In this document: positions 6,353-14,574 of the stretch, one piece after another
How positions within the stretch are numbered: position 1 is the stretch's first letter
How the letters are laid out: the number at the start of each line of letters is the position of its first letter
DNA from: JAGOVB01 sp964577365
GTDB taxonomy: Bacteria > Patescibacteriota > Minisyncoccia > Phycocordibacterales > PALSA-1337
Direction of reading: 5' to 3'
DNA: 64,000 nt
Assembly (NCBI GenBank): GCA_964577365.1
Contig: CAZNYP010000003.1
Coordinates: forward strand, 1 to 64,000
Made by a program: the position numbers and the translations under genes
Notes under the pieces: model-generated
The model's input: only the letters and a program-made list of their open reading frames with translations
What the model was told of the DNA's origin: nothing
Databases searched by the model: none

Positions 6353-7132
6353 ATGAAAAGACTTCCCATATTTATAGCAATCATCATACTTGCCGCAGCA
6401 GCGATCATGTATTCAAACCGTGATATCAAGAACGCTGACATGCTCGACAAAAACAAACCTGTCGAGATCATCACCGAGACCGATGTCGTATATTTTCCTG
6501 GCGCAAAAGGATACTATACTCGACCAAAAGCCGAAGGGTCATACCCAGGCGTCGTTATGGTGCATGAAAACCGTGGCCTCCGACCAGAGATAAAACAAAC
6601 AGCAGAGCAACTCGCAAAAGAAGGCTACCTCGTCCTCGCAGTAGATCTTTTTGCAAGTACCACTGAGGATCAGACTGGTGCACGTCTCCTCACCGCACAG
6701 TTCAACCAGGCAACGGGTACTGCAAACATGCGTGCAGCAGCGACATATCTCCGAGAAAAAGGTGCGACAAAGATAGCCAGTCTCGGCTGGTGTTTTGGTG
6801 GACGTCAGTCACTCGAGCTCGCTATGTCAGGTGAAGAGCTCGCTGCAACCATCGTGTACTATGGTGGAGGTATGGCGACTACGACTGCACGCCTCGCTCC
6901 GATAAAATGGCCAGTGCTCGGAATATTTGGTGACAAGGACCAGGTCATCCCCGTTTCTATGGTCAATGACTTTGAAACGTCGCTAAAAACTCTCGGCATC
7001 ACCAACGAAATATATATGTACCCAGGTGTCGGACATGCATTTGCAAACCCTTCTGGGATGAACTATGCACCCGATGCGACAAAAGACGCATGGGAAAAGA
7101 CACTCGCCTTTTTGGAAAAGTATACGAAATAG
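6353..7132 (+). CDS. Membrane-anchored dienelactone hydrolase family protein
   Basis: 259 residues. Residues 5-20 are a membrane anchor. The alpha/beta-hydrolase core has the dienelactone hydrolase set: Glu in VMVHENRGL, nucleophile Cys in LGWCFGGRQS, Asp in FGDKDQVIP and His in GVGHAFANPS. Dienelactone hydrolases open lactone rings in aromatic degradation, but CPR bacteria lack such pathways, so this is probably an esterase acting on an unknown exported substrate. TATACT at 6341-6346 lies 6 nt before the ATG. Confidence 0.9.
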   Translation: MKRLPIFIAIIILAAAAIMYSNRDIKNADMLDKNKPVEIITETDVVYFPGAKGYYTRPKAEGSYPGVVMVHENRGLRPEIKQTAEQLAKEGYLVLAVDLFASTTEDQTGARLLTAQFNQATGTANMRAAATYLREKGATKIASLGWCFGGRQSLELAMSGEELAATIVYYGGGMATTTARLAPIKWPVLGIFGDKDQVIPVSMVNDFETSLKTLGITNEIYMYPGVGHAFANPSGMNYAPDATKDAWEKTLAFLEKYTK

Positions 7133-7163
7133 CTAGTCTTAGATTTTCTGCTATAATCCAGGC

Positions 7164-8000
7164 ATGAAAAGCCTCGGCCTCATTTTACTCATCGCCCTCG
7201 GCGGATTTATGGTCTATGACCAGTACAAAATCCCCCAACAAGCCACAATCGTAGAAGCGGTCATCGAAACTCCTGCACCGGAACCATTTCGCATCCTCCT
7301 CGTCCCCGGCCACGATGTAAAAACAGGCGGAACACGATATAAAGATCTATATGAACGCGACATAGCAGTTACTGTGGCTGAAAAGATAGCCGCACAGCTC
7401 TCGACCAGCACCTACGAAGTGATCATTTCGAGAGATACCGAAAAATGGAATCCGGTTTTGCAAGACTATTTTACCAAGAACGAAGATGAAATCATTGCCT
7501 GGAAAAGTGATCTACAAATGAAAAGCAAAGAACGCCTCACTTCTGGCGAAAAGAAATTTGTCCCCGACATGGCTACACACTCAGAGGTCGACAAGAAAAC
7601 TTCGGTGCAGCTCTACGGGATCAACAAATGGATAAATGAAAACGATATCGACCTCGCCCTCCACATCCATTTCAATGGCAGTGGTGACAGGAGTCACTCT
7701 GGCTTTACTGTATTTATCCCCGAGTCTCAGCATGTAAACTCGACCACCTCTCGCGCGATCGCTCAGTATATATATGACGAACTCAAAACTTCTTTTGTCC
7801 CTGAGTCTAACCTCCCCCTCCTCGAGGACCAGAGTCTCATCGCTCTTGGCGCTTCTGACACTTTGGAAAAACCGGCAGTACTGATAGAATATGCATACAT
7901 ATACGAGACTATGTTGCAGGAACCAGCACAACGAGAAAAGACTTTGACCGAAATGGCCGCACGAACAGTAGCGGGGATTTTAGCATACCGCAATGAGTGA
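7164..8000 (+). CDS. N-acetylmuramoyl-L-alanine amidase (Amidase_3)
   Basis: 278 residues. An N-terminal hydrophobic segment (3-18) exports or anchors the enzyme. Zinc-site and catalytic motifs of the AmiC/CwlB type are present: LLVPGHD, Glu in LYERDIAVTVAEK, His in ALHIHFNGSGD and a terminal Glu in VLIEYAYI. It cleaves the amide between MurNAc and the stem peptide. TATAAT at 7152-7157 with upstream TGC is 6 nt before the ATG. It overlaps the following gene by 8 nt. Confidence 0.9.
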   Translation: MKSLGLILLIALGGFMVYDQYKIPQQATIVEAVIETPAPEPFRILLVPGHDVKTGGTRYKDLYERDIAVTVAEKIAAQLSTSTYEVIISRDTEKWNPVLQDYFTKNEDEIIAWKSDLQMKSKERLTSGEKKFVPDMATHSEVDKKTSVQLYGINKWINENDIDLALHIHFNGSGDRSHSGFTVFIPESQHVNSTTSRAIAQYIYDELKTSFVPESNLPLLEDQSLIALGASDTLEKPAVLIEYAYIYETMLQEPAQREKTLTEMAARTVAGILAYRNE

Positions 8001-9138
8001 TCCGATCCTCCGCACGGTGACGATCGAGGAACGTGCGCAGGCAAAACCTGCAGTTGAACCGAGTCTCAAAGACACGATCCACAAAATCGCAAAACCGTTT
8101 GTGATTGGTTTTACCGTAGTCTTTGCACTCATCGGACTCGCACTCATCGCGGCATTTGTGGCGGTAAATCTACATCTCACCGATACATCGGGCATCGTCG
8201 ACAGACAGGCAGATGAGTTTTGGAAAGAAAATGGAGGCACAAATGGCTCCGTACTCACATCAAATACTTTTTTTACACAAAAAAACTACTGCAACCTCAA
8301 ACGTTTGAAAAAAGACTACCCGGGAACATTTCTCCGTATATTTAACCTCGCGCTCAATGAAAAGGCCGAACTTGCTCAGCACAACCTCAATGTCGCCATT
8401 GAGAATCTAGATCGAAATGAGTGTGCAGCAGAGAGCGGTACGATGAGCAAACGTGAGTTCGAACTCCTCGCTGATGTCGTCGACAATGAAGACCTATTTA
8501 TATTTGCAGGTACCGAAGAGTGGGAGTTTTTCAAAGCATCTGTCGTAAAAGATGTAGAGGTTATCAAAAAAGTAGAGCTACAGACCGGGATAAAGAGTCG
8601 CGTACTCGTCGCCCAGCTCGTTGCTGAACAGATGCGACTTTTTCACTCAGACCGACCATTTTTCAAAAAAGCCATCTCGCCGCTCAAAGTCCTCGCCAGC
8701 ATGAGCCAGTTTTCATGGGGCGTGCTCGGTATAAAAGAAGAGACGGCAAAAGCAATCGAGAAGAACCTGAAAGACACGACCTCACCATACTATCTCGGTG
8801 CCGAATACGAACACCTCCTTGATTTTAAGACTAAAAATGTTGATGACGAACGATTCAAGCGCATCACCCACTATCGTGATCACTACTATGCATATCTCTA
8901 TGCAGCACTCTTTAACAAACAAGTGATCGCGCAGTGGAATCGAGAAGGAGTCGATATTTCAAATCGCCCAGAGATTCTCGCAACCCTGTATAACATTGGC
9001 TTTAGAAATTCAAAACCAAATCCCGATCCAAAAACTGGTGGTGCCGAGCTCACGATAAATGGCAAGAGGTACAGCTTTGGTCGTGTTGCTTATAGTTTCT
9101 ACTATTCCGGCGAGCTCCTCGATGAGTTTCCCCAGTAG
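7993..9138 (+). CDS. Membrane-anchored protein, DUF1402/lysozyme-like
   Basis: 381 residues with a cytoplasmic N-terminus (1-33), one membrane segment (about 35-58) and a large external domain. The region KSRVLVAQLVAEQMRLFH ... FSWGVLGIKEETAKAIEK and the end ILATLYNIGF ... FGRVAYSFYYSGELL resemble DUF1402-type proteins with a lysozyme-like layout. Co-transcription with the amidase (8-nt overlap) supports a peptidoglycan role. No experimentally based function is known to me, so a glycan-cleaving activity is inference. Confidence 0.65.
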   Translation: MSDPILRTVTIEERAQAKPAVEPSLKDTIHKIAKPFVIGFTVVFALIGLALIAAFVAVNLHLTDTSGIVDRQADEFWKENGGTNGSVLTSNTFFTQKNYCNLKRLKKDYPGTFLRIFNLALNEKAELAQHNLNVAIENLDRNECAAESGTMSKREFELLADVVDNEDLFIFAGTEEWEFFKASVVKDVEVIKKVELQTGIKSRVLVAQLVAEQMRLFHSDRPFFKKAISPLKVLASMSQFSWGVLGIKEETAKAIEKNLKDTTSPYYLGAEYEHLLDFKTKNVDDERFKRITHYRDHYYAYLYAALFNKQVIAQWNREGVDISNRPEILATLYNIGFRNSKPNPDPKTGGAELTINGKRYSFGRVAYSFYYSGELLDEFPQ

Positions 9139-9140
9139 TC

Positions 9141-9161
9141 AAATGCAAATCATTTGCATTT
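9141..9161. promoter_or_regulatory. Fur/Zur-type 7-1-7 operator candidate
   Basis: TGCAAAT-C-ATTTGCA (9144-9158) is a perfect 7-1-7 inverted repeat, extended by AAA and TTT to 21 bp. It covers the TTGCAT -35 (9154-9159) of the ZIP transporter gene. Fur-family metalloregulators bind such 7-1-7 palindromes. Confidence 0.65.
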
Positions 9162-9182
9162 AGAATCGAGGTAGTGTATGCT
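9154..9182 (+). promoter_or_regulatory. Promoter of the ZIP transporter gene
   Basis: TTGCAT (9154-9159), 17-bp spacer, TATGCT (9177-9182), then 6 nt to the ATG at 9189. Confidence 0.6.
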
Positions 9183-9188
9183 ACATTT

Positions 9189-9977
9189 ATGACAACATAT
9201 ATTATCTTGAGCGGATTTGCAGTGATGCTCGCATCTCTTGTCGGTGTACTCCTTGCTCGTGAGCACACATCAAAATTCTTTCAGAAACACACAAAGGTTC
9301 TGATCGCTTTTTCTGCTGGAGTATTTATCGTGATCACCTATTCCCTCTTTTCTGAGACTATCGAGCATGGGACCAGTCTCCTCGTCGTCGTGGTGAGCAC
9401 GATCGTTGGTGCGGCATTTCTCGAGCTCGTGAGTCACATCATCCCTCATGCACACCATCACCATGATGCAGCGCATGATCATACTCACTCGCGAATCGAT
9501 GCACGACGTATCCTCCTCGGTGATGCGGCGCACAATATCGGTGATGGTATCATCCTCGTTCCCGCATATCTTGCAGGACCTATCGTGGGACTTGGTACGA
9601 CAGTTGCCATCCTCTTTCATGAAATGGTGCAGGAAATAGCCGAATATTTTATCCTCCGTGAAGCAGGATACGGTGTGCGCGAGGCACTCGTGAGAAACTT
9701 TATTGTATCAGGCTCTATATTTATCGGTATTTTTGCCTCACTATTTTTTACTCATATCGAAGAGTTCGAAGGACCACTCCTCGCCTTTGCTGCTGGAGGT
9801 TTTCTCTACATCATTTTCCGCGACCTCTTGCCGAGTATATATGTGTCTATAAAAAAGAGTGGCACATTTCTCCCCTTCCTCATCGCTGCGCTACTAGGTA
9901 TTGCTATTATGTATGGAGTGACGCATACTTTACCTCATGAACATGAAGCAATACAGCAAAAAGGCATTAACCACTGA
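9189..9977 (+). CDS. ZIP family divalent metal transporter
   Basis: 262 residues, about eight membrane segments. A His-rich loop (PHAHHHHDAAHDHTHSR) lies between segments, and the ZIP transport motifs HNIGDGIILVPAYL and FHEMVQEIAEYFIL carry the metal-ligating His, Asn/Asp and Glu residues of segments 4 and 5. ZIP proteins import Zn or related metals into the cytoplasm. The start is ATG 9189 (leaderless spacing). A 7-1-7 palindrome over the -35 suggests metal-dependent repression by a Fur/Zur protein encoded elsewhere. Confidence 0.9.
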   Translation: MTTYIILSGFAVMLASLVGVLLAREHTSKFFQKHTKVLIAFSAGVFIVITYSLFSETIEHGTSLLVVVVSTIVGAAFLELVSHIIPHAHHHHDAAHDHTHSRIDARRILLGDAAHNIGDGIILVPAYLAGPIVGLGTTVAILFHEMVQEIAEYFILREAGYGVREALVRNFIVSGSIFIGIFASLFFTHIEEFEGPLLAFAAGGFLYIIFRDLLPSIYVSIKKSGTFLPFLIAALLGIAIMYGVTHTLPHEHEAIQQKGINH

Positions 9978-10275
9978 TTACGCAACTTACAACGATTTCC
10001 ATACAGGTGATGCTAGCGCGCGACTCGACTACGCAACTATTGGACTAGTGACCGAGTCAGCAAAAATTTTAAACATTATAAAAAAGACAAAGAAAAATCT
10101 TAGCCCACTGGATAAGAAAGTTGTTTTAGAAGAACTTGGAGATCTGCTTTGGTATTTAAATTTAACAATCGATGAACTAGATCTAACATTCGACGATGTT
10201 ATGGAAGAAAACATTTCAAAAATAACCAAGAAATACCTTTCAAACGGAAAAAACAAACTCGTAAGGGGAAAATAA
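9937..10275 (+). CDS. MazG-like nucleotide pyrophosphohydrolase
   Basis: 112 residues. The EELGDLLWYLNLTIDELDLTFDDVM segment is the second half of the MazG metal site (EExxD) and the end ENISKITKKY fits the family. In the first half, GLVTESAKILNIIKK has Glu but Lys where the second Glu of the EExxE pattern is expected, so metal binding may be altered. Enzymes of this type hydrolyse NTPs to NMPs. It starts inside the end of the ZIP gene (41-nt overlap, different frame); ATG 9943 is an alternative start. Confidence 0.75.
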   Translation: MNMKQYSKKALTTDYATYNDFHTGDASARLDYATIGLVTESAKILNIIKKTKKNLSPLDKKVVLEELGDLLWYLNLTIDELDLTFDDVMEENISKITKKYLSNGKNKLVRGK

Positions 10276-10279
10276 TATA

Positions 10280-10417
10280 AAAACGAAAGAGTCGTCCATA
10301 AATGGACGACTCGCGAAAGAAACAAAAGAACAGGGGTGGCACACAAACTAAAGAGCTTGTGTACCGAGGGAGGATGAAAGCCGGGCAATCATCCGAGAAG
10401 ACAACGAACCCCGAGCC
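10280..10417 (-). ncRNA. Candidate structured small RNA, about 138 nt
   Basis: The minus strand carries a full promoter, a foldable body and a terminator but no open frame. From the predicted start near 10417: a closing helix GGGGU (complement of 10408-10412) with ACCCC (complement of 10333-10337) encloses two hairpins. One is GGAUGA/UCAUCC (10389-10394 with 10372-10377). The other is a 9-bp helix (10357-10365 with 10338-10346). This forms a three-way junction. A U-rich linker leads to a perfect 10-bp terminator hairpin. I cannot match it to 6S, SRP, RNase P, tmRNA or a riboswitch class. Confidence 0.6.
10289..10312 (-). terminator. Terminator of the candidate small RNA
   Basis: Perfect 10-bp stem GAGTCGTCCA/TGGACGACTC with a 4-nt loop. 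In minus orientation it is followed by TTTCGTTTTT. No T tract follows on the plus strand, so it serves leftward transcription. Confidence 0.75.
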
Positions 10418-10423
10418 GGTATT

Positions 10424-10452
10424 AATATAGCAGATTTTGAGATATAAATCAA
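10424..10452 (-). promoter_or_regulatory. Promoter of the candidate small RNA
   Basis: Minus strand TTGATT (complement of 10447-10452), 17-bp spacer ending in TGC, then TATATT (complement of 10424-10429). Both -35 and extended -10 are present. Confidence 0.65.
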
Positions 10453-10471
10453 GTGCTGTATACTTACTTTT

Positions 10472-11326
10472 ATGAAAAATGCATTGATCGTGTTTGTCCT
10501 CATCACGGTAATTGGGTTCGGAGCACTAGGTCGTTATACATACAAGACGTATGCCGAGCTCAAAACGACAAAAGCCACTCTCGCACAGACCACCCTCACC
10601 TATGAGGAGCAGGTGGAGCAACTCAGGAAAGATAATGAGGAGCTAGCCAACAATCTAGAAGAAGAAAAGGATCGCAATGAGGATTTTGAGGATCAGATCG
10701 ATGATATCGAGGACGCAGTCGGAGATCTCGAAAAGCTGAAAAAACTCGACAAAGAACTACTGCAAAAGTATTCAAAAATATACTTCTTGAACGAACACTA
10801 CGTACCGAAGAAAATCGAGGACATTCCCGAGTCTTATGTGCTCGCTGGGCGATCACCACAACAGTTCCATGCGAGTGCACTCCCTTTTCTCATCGACATG
10901 TTTGATGCAGCAAAAGAGGATGGTATCGATCTAAAGGTAGTCTCTTCGTACCGATCGTTCAACACTCAGGCCATTGTAAAAGCACGACATCTCACAGTAT
11001 ATGGTACTGGAGCAAACAAATTTTCAGCGGATCAGGGATACTCAGAGCACCAGCTGGGCACCACCCTCGACCTCACCACCCCAAAGCTCGGTGCTGACTT
11101 TGATCGTATAGACCTGGAACCTGCATACAAATGGCTCCAGGAACACGCTCATCTCTACGGTTTTGTCCTCTCATATCCAAAAGGAAATGCATACTATATA
11201 TTTGAACCATGGCACTGGAGATTTGTCGGTGTATCGCTTGCAAAAAGACTTCACCGTGACGGCAAGAACTTTTATGACGCAGACCAGCGCACCATCGACA
11301 GTTACCTCATAAAAATATTTGACTAG
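10472..11326 (+). CDS. D-alanyl-D-alanine carboxypeptidase, VanY/M15 family
   Basis: 284 residues: N-terminal membrane segment (4-22), an acidic coiled coil (about 35-100) with repeated Glu/Asp/Leu, then an M15B peptidase domain with SSYRSFNTQA, the zinc motif SEHQLGTTLDLT (His and Asp ligands) and EPWHWRFVG (catalytic Glu/His). It trims the terminal D-Ala of peptidoglycan stems outside the cell. TATACT at 10459-10464 lies 7 nt before the ATG. The coiled coil probably sets the distance from the membrane or mediates oligomerisation. Confidence 0.9.
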   Translation: MKNALIVFVLITVIGFGALGRYTYKTYAELKTTKATLAQTTLTYEEQVEQLRKDNEELANNLEEEKDRNEDFEDQIDDIEDAVGDLEKLKKLDKELLQKYSKIYFLNEHYVPKKIEDIPESYVLAGRSPQQFHASALPFLIDMFDAAKEDGIDLKVVSSYRSFNTQAIVKARHLTVYGTGANKFSADQGYSEHQLGTTLDLTTPKLGADFDRIDLEPAYKWLQEHAHLYGFVLSYPKGNAYYIFEPWHWRFVGVSLAKRLHRDGKNFYDADQRTIDSYLIKIFD

Positions 11327-11736
11327 AGATCTTTTAGGATAGTCTCTGCGTGAGTCGCTGGATCTACTTTTGGATATGTTTTGGCAATAAAGCCCATCGG
11401 ATCGATAAGGTATGAGACACGTTTTGTGCCACCATACATAGCAATCACTTCTTTTTTCTTGTCAGAGAGGAGGGTAAATGGGAGTTCGTATTTTGCTTTG
11501 AACTTTTTATGACTTTCTGGCGAGTCAGCTGATACACCGAGTACCTTTATCCCCTTTTTCTCAAACTCGTCATATCTATCGCGGATGGCGCAGGCTTCTT
11601 TTGTACATCCTGGCGTGTCGTCTTTTGGGTAAAAATAAAGGAGCACATGATCTCCGATATAGTCGGAGAGGCTGTGCGGAGTATTGTTTTCATCTACTAA
11701 CGTAAAATCTGGCGCAATTGTTTTTTCTTCGAGCAT
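11323..11736 (-). CDS. bcp: Peroxiredoxin, Bcp/PrxQ type
   Basis: 137 residues. Peroxidatic Cys lies in the family motif PKDDTPGCTKEACAIRD, with the second Cys five residues on as in alpha-type PrxQ; KGIKVLGVSADSPESHKKF and KRVSYLIDPMGFI complete the fold. It reduces peroxides using thioredoxin-type donors. Two ATGs are in frame at 11742 and 11736; TACAAT (complement of 11743-11748) is 6 nt from the second, so I choose 11736. The TGA stop of the upstream ung gene supplies the TG of the extended -10. Confidence 0.93.
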   Translation of the reverse strand: MLEEKTIAPDFTLVDENNTPHSLSDYIGDHVLLYFYPKDDTPGCTKEACAIRDRYDEFEKKGIKVLGVSADSPESHKKFKAKYELPFTLLSDKKKEVIAMYGGTKRVSYLIDPMGFIAKTYPKVDPATHAETILKDL

Positions 11737-11748
11737 GAACATATTGTA

Positions 11749-12396
11749 TCATGACCAGTCTATTGCCTTTTTGAGATATGCATTGGCTTTGCTAAAAGGT
11801 TTTGAGCCAAAAAATCCATTGTAGGCAGAAAATGGTGAGGGGTGTGCCGACTCGATGACGAGATGCTTGCCCCTGTCGATGATCCTGCCTTTTTCCCTCG
11901 CATAGTTACCCCAGAGAATAAATACGAGACCCTCTCGTCTGTCTGAGAGCTCTTGGATAGCCCTCGTCGTGAATTCTTCCCAGCCTTTTTTCTGGTGTGA
12001 TGCAGGACTATTTGCTCGTACAGTGAGCACTGCATTTAAAAGTAGCACTCCTTGTTTGGCCCAGCGAGTGAGATCTCCGTCTGGCACAGGATCATAGCCG
12101 AGGTCTGATTTTATTTCTTTAAAAATATTTTGTAGTGAGGGAGGGAGACGCATACCACTCTTTACCGCAAAAGAAAGACCATTTGCCTGTCCCTCTCCAT
12201 GGTACGGATCCTGACCGAGTATGACCACACGTACATCATCAAATGGACACATATCAAAAGCTCGAAATATATCCTTTGGTTTGGGATATACTGTCGTCGC
12301 CACGTACTCCCCTTTTACAAATCGAGAAAGCTCTTTGAAATAAGCTTTCTCTGATTCGTTTGAGAGGACCTTTTTCCAAGATGCCTCAATATTCAT
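11749..12396 (-). CDS. ung: Uracil-DNA glycosylase, family 1
   Basis: 215 residues. Hallmarks of family 1 UDG are present: VVILGQDPYHGEGQANGLSF (water-activating Asp), LLLNAVLTVR, FILWGNYAREKG and the intercalation loop HPSPFSAYNGFFGSKPFSKAN with catalytic His. It excises uracil from DNA. I start at ATG 12396, 5 nt after the DUF378 stop; an upstream in-frame start would overlap that gene. Confidence 0.96.
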   Translation of the reverse strand: MNIEASWKKVLSNESEKAYFKELSRFVKGEYVATTVYPKPKDIFRAFDMCPFDDVRVVILGQDPYHGEGQANGLSFAVKSGMRLPPSLQNIFKEIKSDLGYDPVPDGDLTRWAKQGVLLLNAVLTVRANSPASHQKKGWEEFTTRAIQELSDRREGLVFILWGNYAREKGRIIDRGKHLVIESAHPSPFSAYNGFFGSKPFSKANAYLKKAIDWS

Positions 12397-12401
12397 AACT
12401 C

Positions 12402-12596
12402 TTATGCACACTCCTTGCAGTCTTTCTTGTGAGTGAAGACAAGAACAAGAGCAGATATACCAACGAGGATATATACGATCTGTGCTAGTGTCGGACCCAA
12501 ATATGTGACCACATCACCTACTCCGACGCCAACGAGGAGCCAGTTGAGGCCACCGATAACGACGAGAATAAATGCAATTTTATGTAAAATTTTCAT
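12402..12596 (-). CDS. DUF378 family small membrane protein
   Basis: 64 residues: two membrane segments (9-28 and 36-53) with the DUF378 signature IGGLNWLLVGV and a Cys-bearing tail KKDCKECA. Function unknown. It probably leads a short operon with ung and possibly bcp. Confidence 0.85.
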   Translation of the reverse strand: MKILHKIAFILVVIGGLNWLLVGVGVGDVVTYLGPTLAQIVYILVGISALVLVFTHKKDCKECA

Positions 12597-12631
12597 ATAA
12601 ATAATTATTTACTCACCCCTACAGTATATCA

Positions 12632-13711
12632 CTAGTGATGATGGTGCGTATGCACACCCGGTCTGGCCCTCACCACAAAAACAGAGATGAGTGTTGTGAT
12701 AGGAACAGCGAGAATGAGGCCGATAGATCCTACAAGTGTTCGGACGAGCTCTGCAGAAAAGATTTCTTTGTTTATGACGACGAGTGGATCCATCGTGGTC
12801 TGGTAGAACAACAAGAGGAGCGGGAGCGAGACACCGACGTATGCGATGGCGAGCGTATTTATGAGTGCGCCGATATGCTCTCGCCCGATTCGTAGTACCC
12901 GTTTATACAGATATCGTTTGCTGACCTTTGGATCGATATTGAGGAGTTCCTCTACTGATATGGCCTGACCGATCGCAACATCATAGAGCACACCAAGTAG
13001 TCCGATCATGATTCCACCCAAAAGGAGCCCAAGAAAATCGATACGACCCTCGGTACTGATATTGAGATATATTGCTTCATCACTTTCAAACCCGGTTAGA
13101 TTTGCTGTATGCACTACGATATGCGCAAGTAGTCCGGTCACGAGGACAGTCATGATCATGCCGATCACGGCCGCGGAGGTCGTGCGATTGAACCCATGCG
13201 TGATATACGAACCGAGTATGATGATGAGTGACGATACTCCGACTGTGAGCCATATTGGCGACAAACCATTTAGTATTCCCGGTAGCAATACATACGAGAT
13301 GAGGATGAGACTACCCGCGAGACTGAGGAGCCCACGCACACCCTGCATACCACCAAAGATAACTACGAGCACCAAAAAAGCGATAGACAGATACAGTACA
13401 GTGTCGAGTCGATATGGATCACGCAAAGTAAATATATCTCTGCCATCCTCGCTACGAGTCACCTTTAGTATATATGCCTTATCGCCTTTTTTGAGCTGTA
13501 CATAATCATTTTCTATTTCGATACTTTTACCAGAAAGATCGCCACTCAGGAATTCTACCCGTATCGTCTGCGTAGGACTCTCACCGAGACCTGGTACGGT
13601 ACGAATACTTTCCGAAATCACTTCGGTCACCCGAGCTTTGTAGTTCTTTTCAGTATCAGCAGATGAAATGCACGGTACAAAGAGTACCAGTATGATCCAG
13701 AAAAATTTCAT
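12632..13711 (-). CDS. YibE/F family membrane protein
   Basis: 359 residues: signal-like N-terminus, an external domain to about residue 105 (KARVTEVISE ... VQLKKGDKAYI), then about seven membrane segments containing GVLYDVAIGQAISVEELL, typical of YibE/F-like proteins. The tail ends HTHHHH. The family's function is not established. A GTG two codons earlier is possible, but TATAAT (complement of 13718-13723) with 6 nt to ATG 13711 sets the start. Confidence 0.85.
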   Translation of the reverse strand: MKFFWIILVLFVPCISSADTEKNYKARVTEVISESIRTVPGLGESPTQTIRVEFLSGDLSGKSIEIENDYVQLKKGDKAYILKVTRSEDGRDIFTLRDPYRLDTVLYLSIAFLVLVVIFGGMQGVRGLLSLAGSLILISYVLLPGILNGLSPIWLTVGVSSLIIILGSYITHGFNRTTSAAVIGMIMTVLVTGLLAHIVVHTANLTGFESDEAIYLNISTEGRIDFLGLLLGGIMIGLLGVLYDVAIGQAISVEELLNIDPKVSKRYLYKRVLRIGREHIGALINTLAIAYVGVSLPLLLLFYQTTMDPLVVINKEIFSAELVRTLVGSIGLILAVPITTLISVFVVRARPGVHTHHHH

Positions 13712-13728
13712 GCACACATTATACCAGA

Positions 13729-14166
13729 CTACCGCACTGCCTGGATCTCCCCCTGGAGCTCGCCCTGTGCAGAGACTACAATGCGGTTTGCAGCATTGAG
13801 GCTGATGCTATATCCAGTCTCATAGTCGCCTGGAGTATAGTGTGCAGTCTCTATACCTGGGTCAAATGGCAATGCAGATATATAGTCTGGCACGAGGCAC
13901 GGGCCGATATCAGCCTGGGCGGTACTAATGTTTTTTGGTAGAGCTTCTATCACCACATCACAATCAAAATTCCCCTGATGTTCCGACATATTTTGAGCTA
14001 TTGCATTTGCGATAGCACTCACGTTTGCCACACGCTGTGAGTCACGAGCGATTTTGAACTGACGAGTAGGGTTTACCGCAACCAGTACTGCCGCAGACAG
14101 TACAGCAATGATGCCGATGACGATAAGCACTTCGAGTAATGTGAATCCTTTGTCTTTTTTATACAT
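13729..14166 (-). CDS. Type IV pilin-like protein (major pseudopilin candidate)
   Basis: 145 residues with a classical class III leader: basic MYKKDKG, cleavage before Phe in GFTLLEVLIVIGIIAVLSAA and Glu at +5 of the mature chain. A helical spine leads to a short globular domain with two Cys (FDCDVVIEA and IGPCLVPDY), likely a disulfide loop. It is the last gene of the leftward pilus locus, with its own AT-rich gap upstream (14167-14244), so it may also be made separately at a higher level. Confidence 0.88.
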   Translation of the reverse strand: MYKKDKGFTLLEVLIVIGIIAVLSAAVLVAVNPTRQFKIARDSQRVANVSAIANAIAQNMSEHQGNFDCDVVIEALPKNISTAQADIGPCLVPDYISALPFDPGIETAHYTPGDYETGYSISLNAANRIVVSAQGELQGEIQAVR

Positions 14167-14244
14167 TATTTTTATTTTAATTAATAATGCATTCAGTATA
14201 GAAAATGAGTGATAAATTTTTGATAAAAAAAGAATAACAACTTT

Positions 14245-14574
14245 CTAAATTTTTGTACTCGTAGCATACCAAAAATGGCTATTTGTCGTCGTTGCCTCGA
14301 GTATTTCCCCAGTCTTTCCCCAACAGGTTCCCACATGACTGGAATATTGAAAACTTTCCTCACCAATTCCTGAAATGTATAGGTCATGTGCGCGCTCGAT
14401 GCACTCGAGAGACAAGTTTGCGAGTGTGATACGTTCTCTATCATAAAAGTCTTTATATATGAGGGCGGTGGTCCACGCAGAATGAAGCGAGATCATCGTG
14501 CTTATGATGACGATGCACCATATGAGCATGCTAAATGCGATAAATCCTTTATTTTTTGTATTCATATATGACAT
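14245..14574 (-). CDS. Minor pilin-like protein
   Basis: 109 residues. MNTKNKG followed by FIAFSMLIWCIVIISTMISL resembles a prepilin leader plus membrane helix, but the usual Glu at +5 is replaced (Phe-Ile-Ala-Phe-Ser), as in PilX/GspK-like minor subunits. The rest is a small external domain with two Cys. ATG 14565 would give the shorter leader MNTKNKG and is a good alternative start. It overlaps the small gene 14549-14680 by 26 nt. Confidence 0.7.
   Translation of the reverse strand: MSYMNTKNKGFIAFSMLIWCIVIISTMISLHSAWTTALIYKDFYDRERITLANLSLECIERAHDLYISGIGEESFQYSSHVGTCWGKTGEILEATTTNSHFWYATSTKI

Noticed and set aside
7993..9138. Firm call as a lytic transglycosylase
   Set aside because: The fold hints are weak; only a DUF1402-like pattern and the amidase neighbour support it.
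10029..10388. Minus-strand frame of 119 codons through the MazG-like gene and the ncRNA region
   Set aside because: Low-complexity Ser/Phe-rich translation, shadow of the MazG-like gene; the promoter and hairpins here fit an RNA better.
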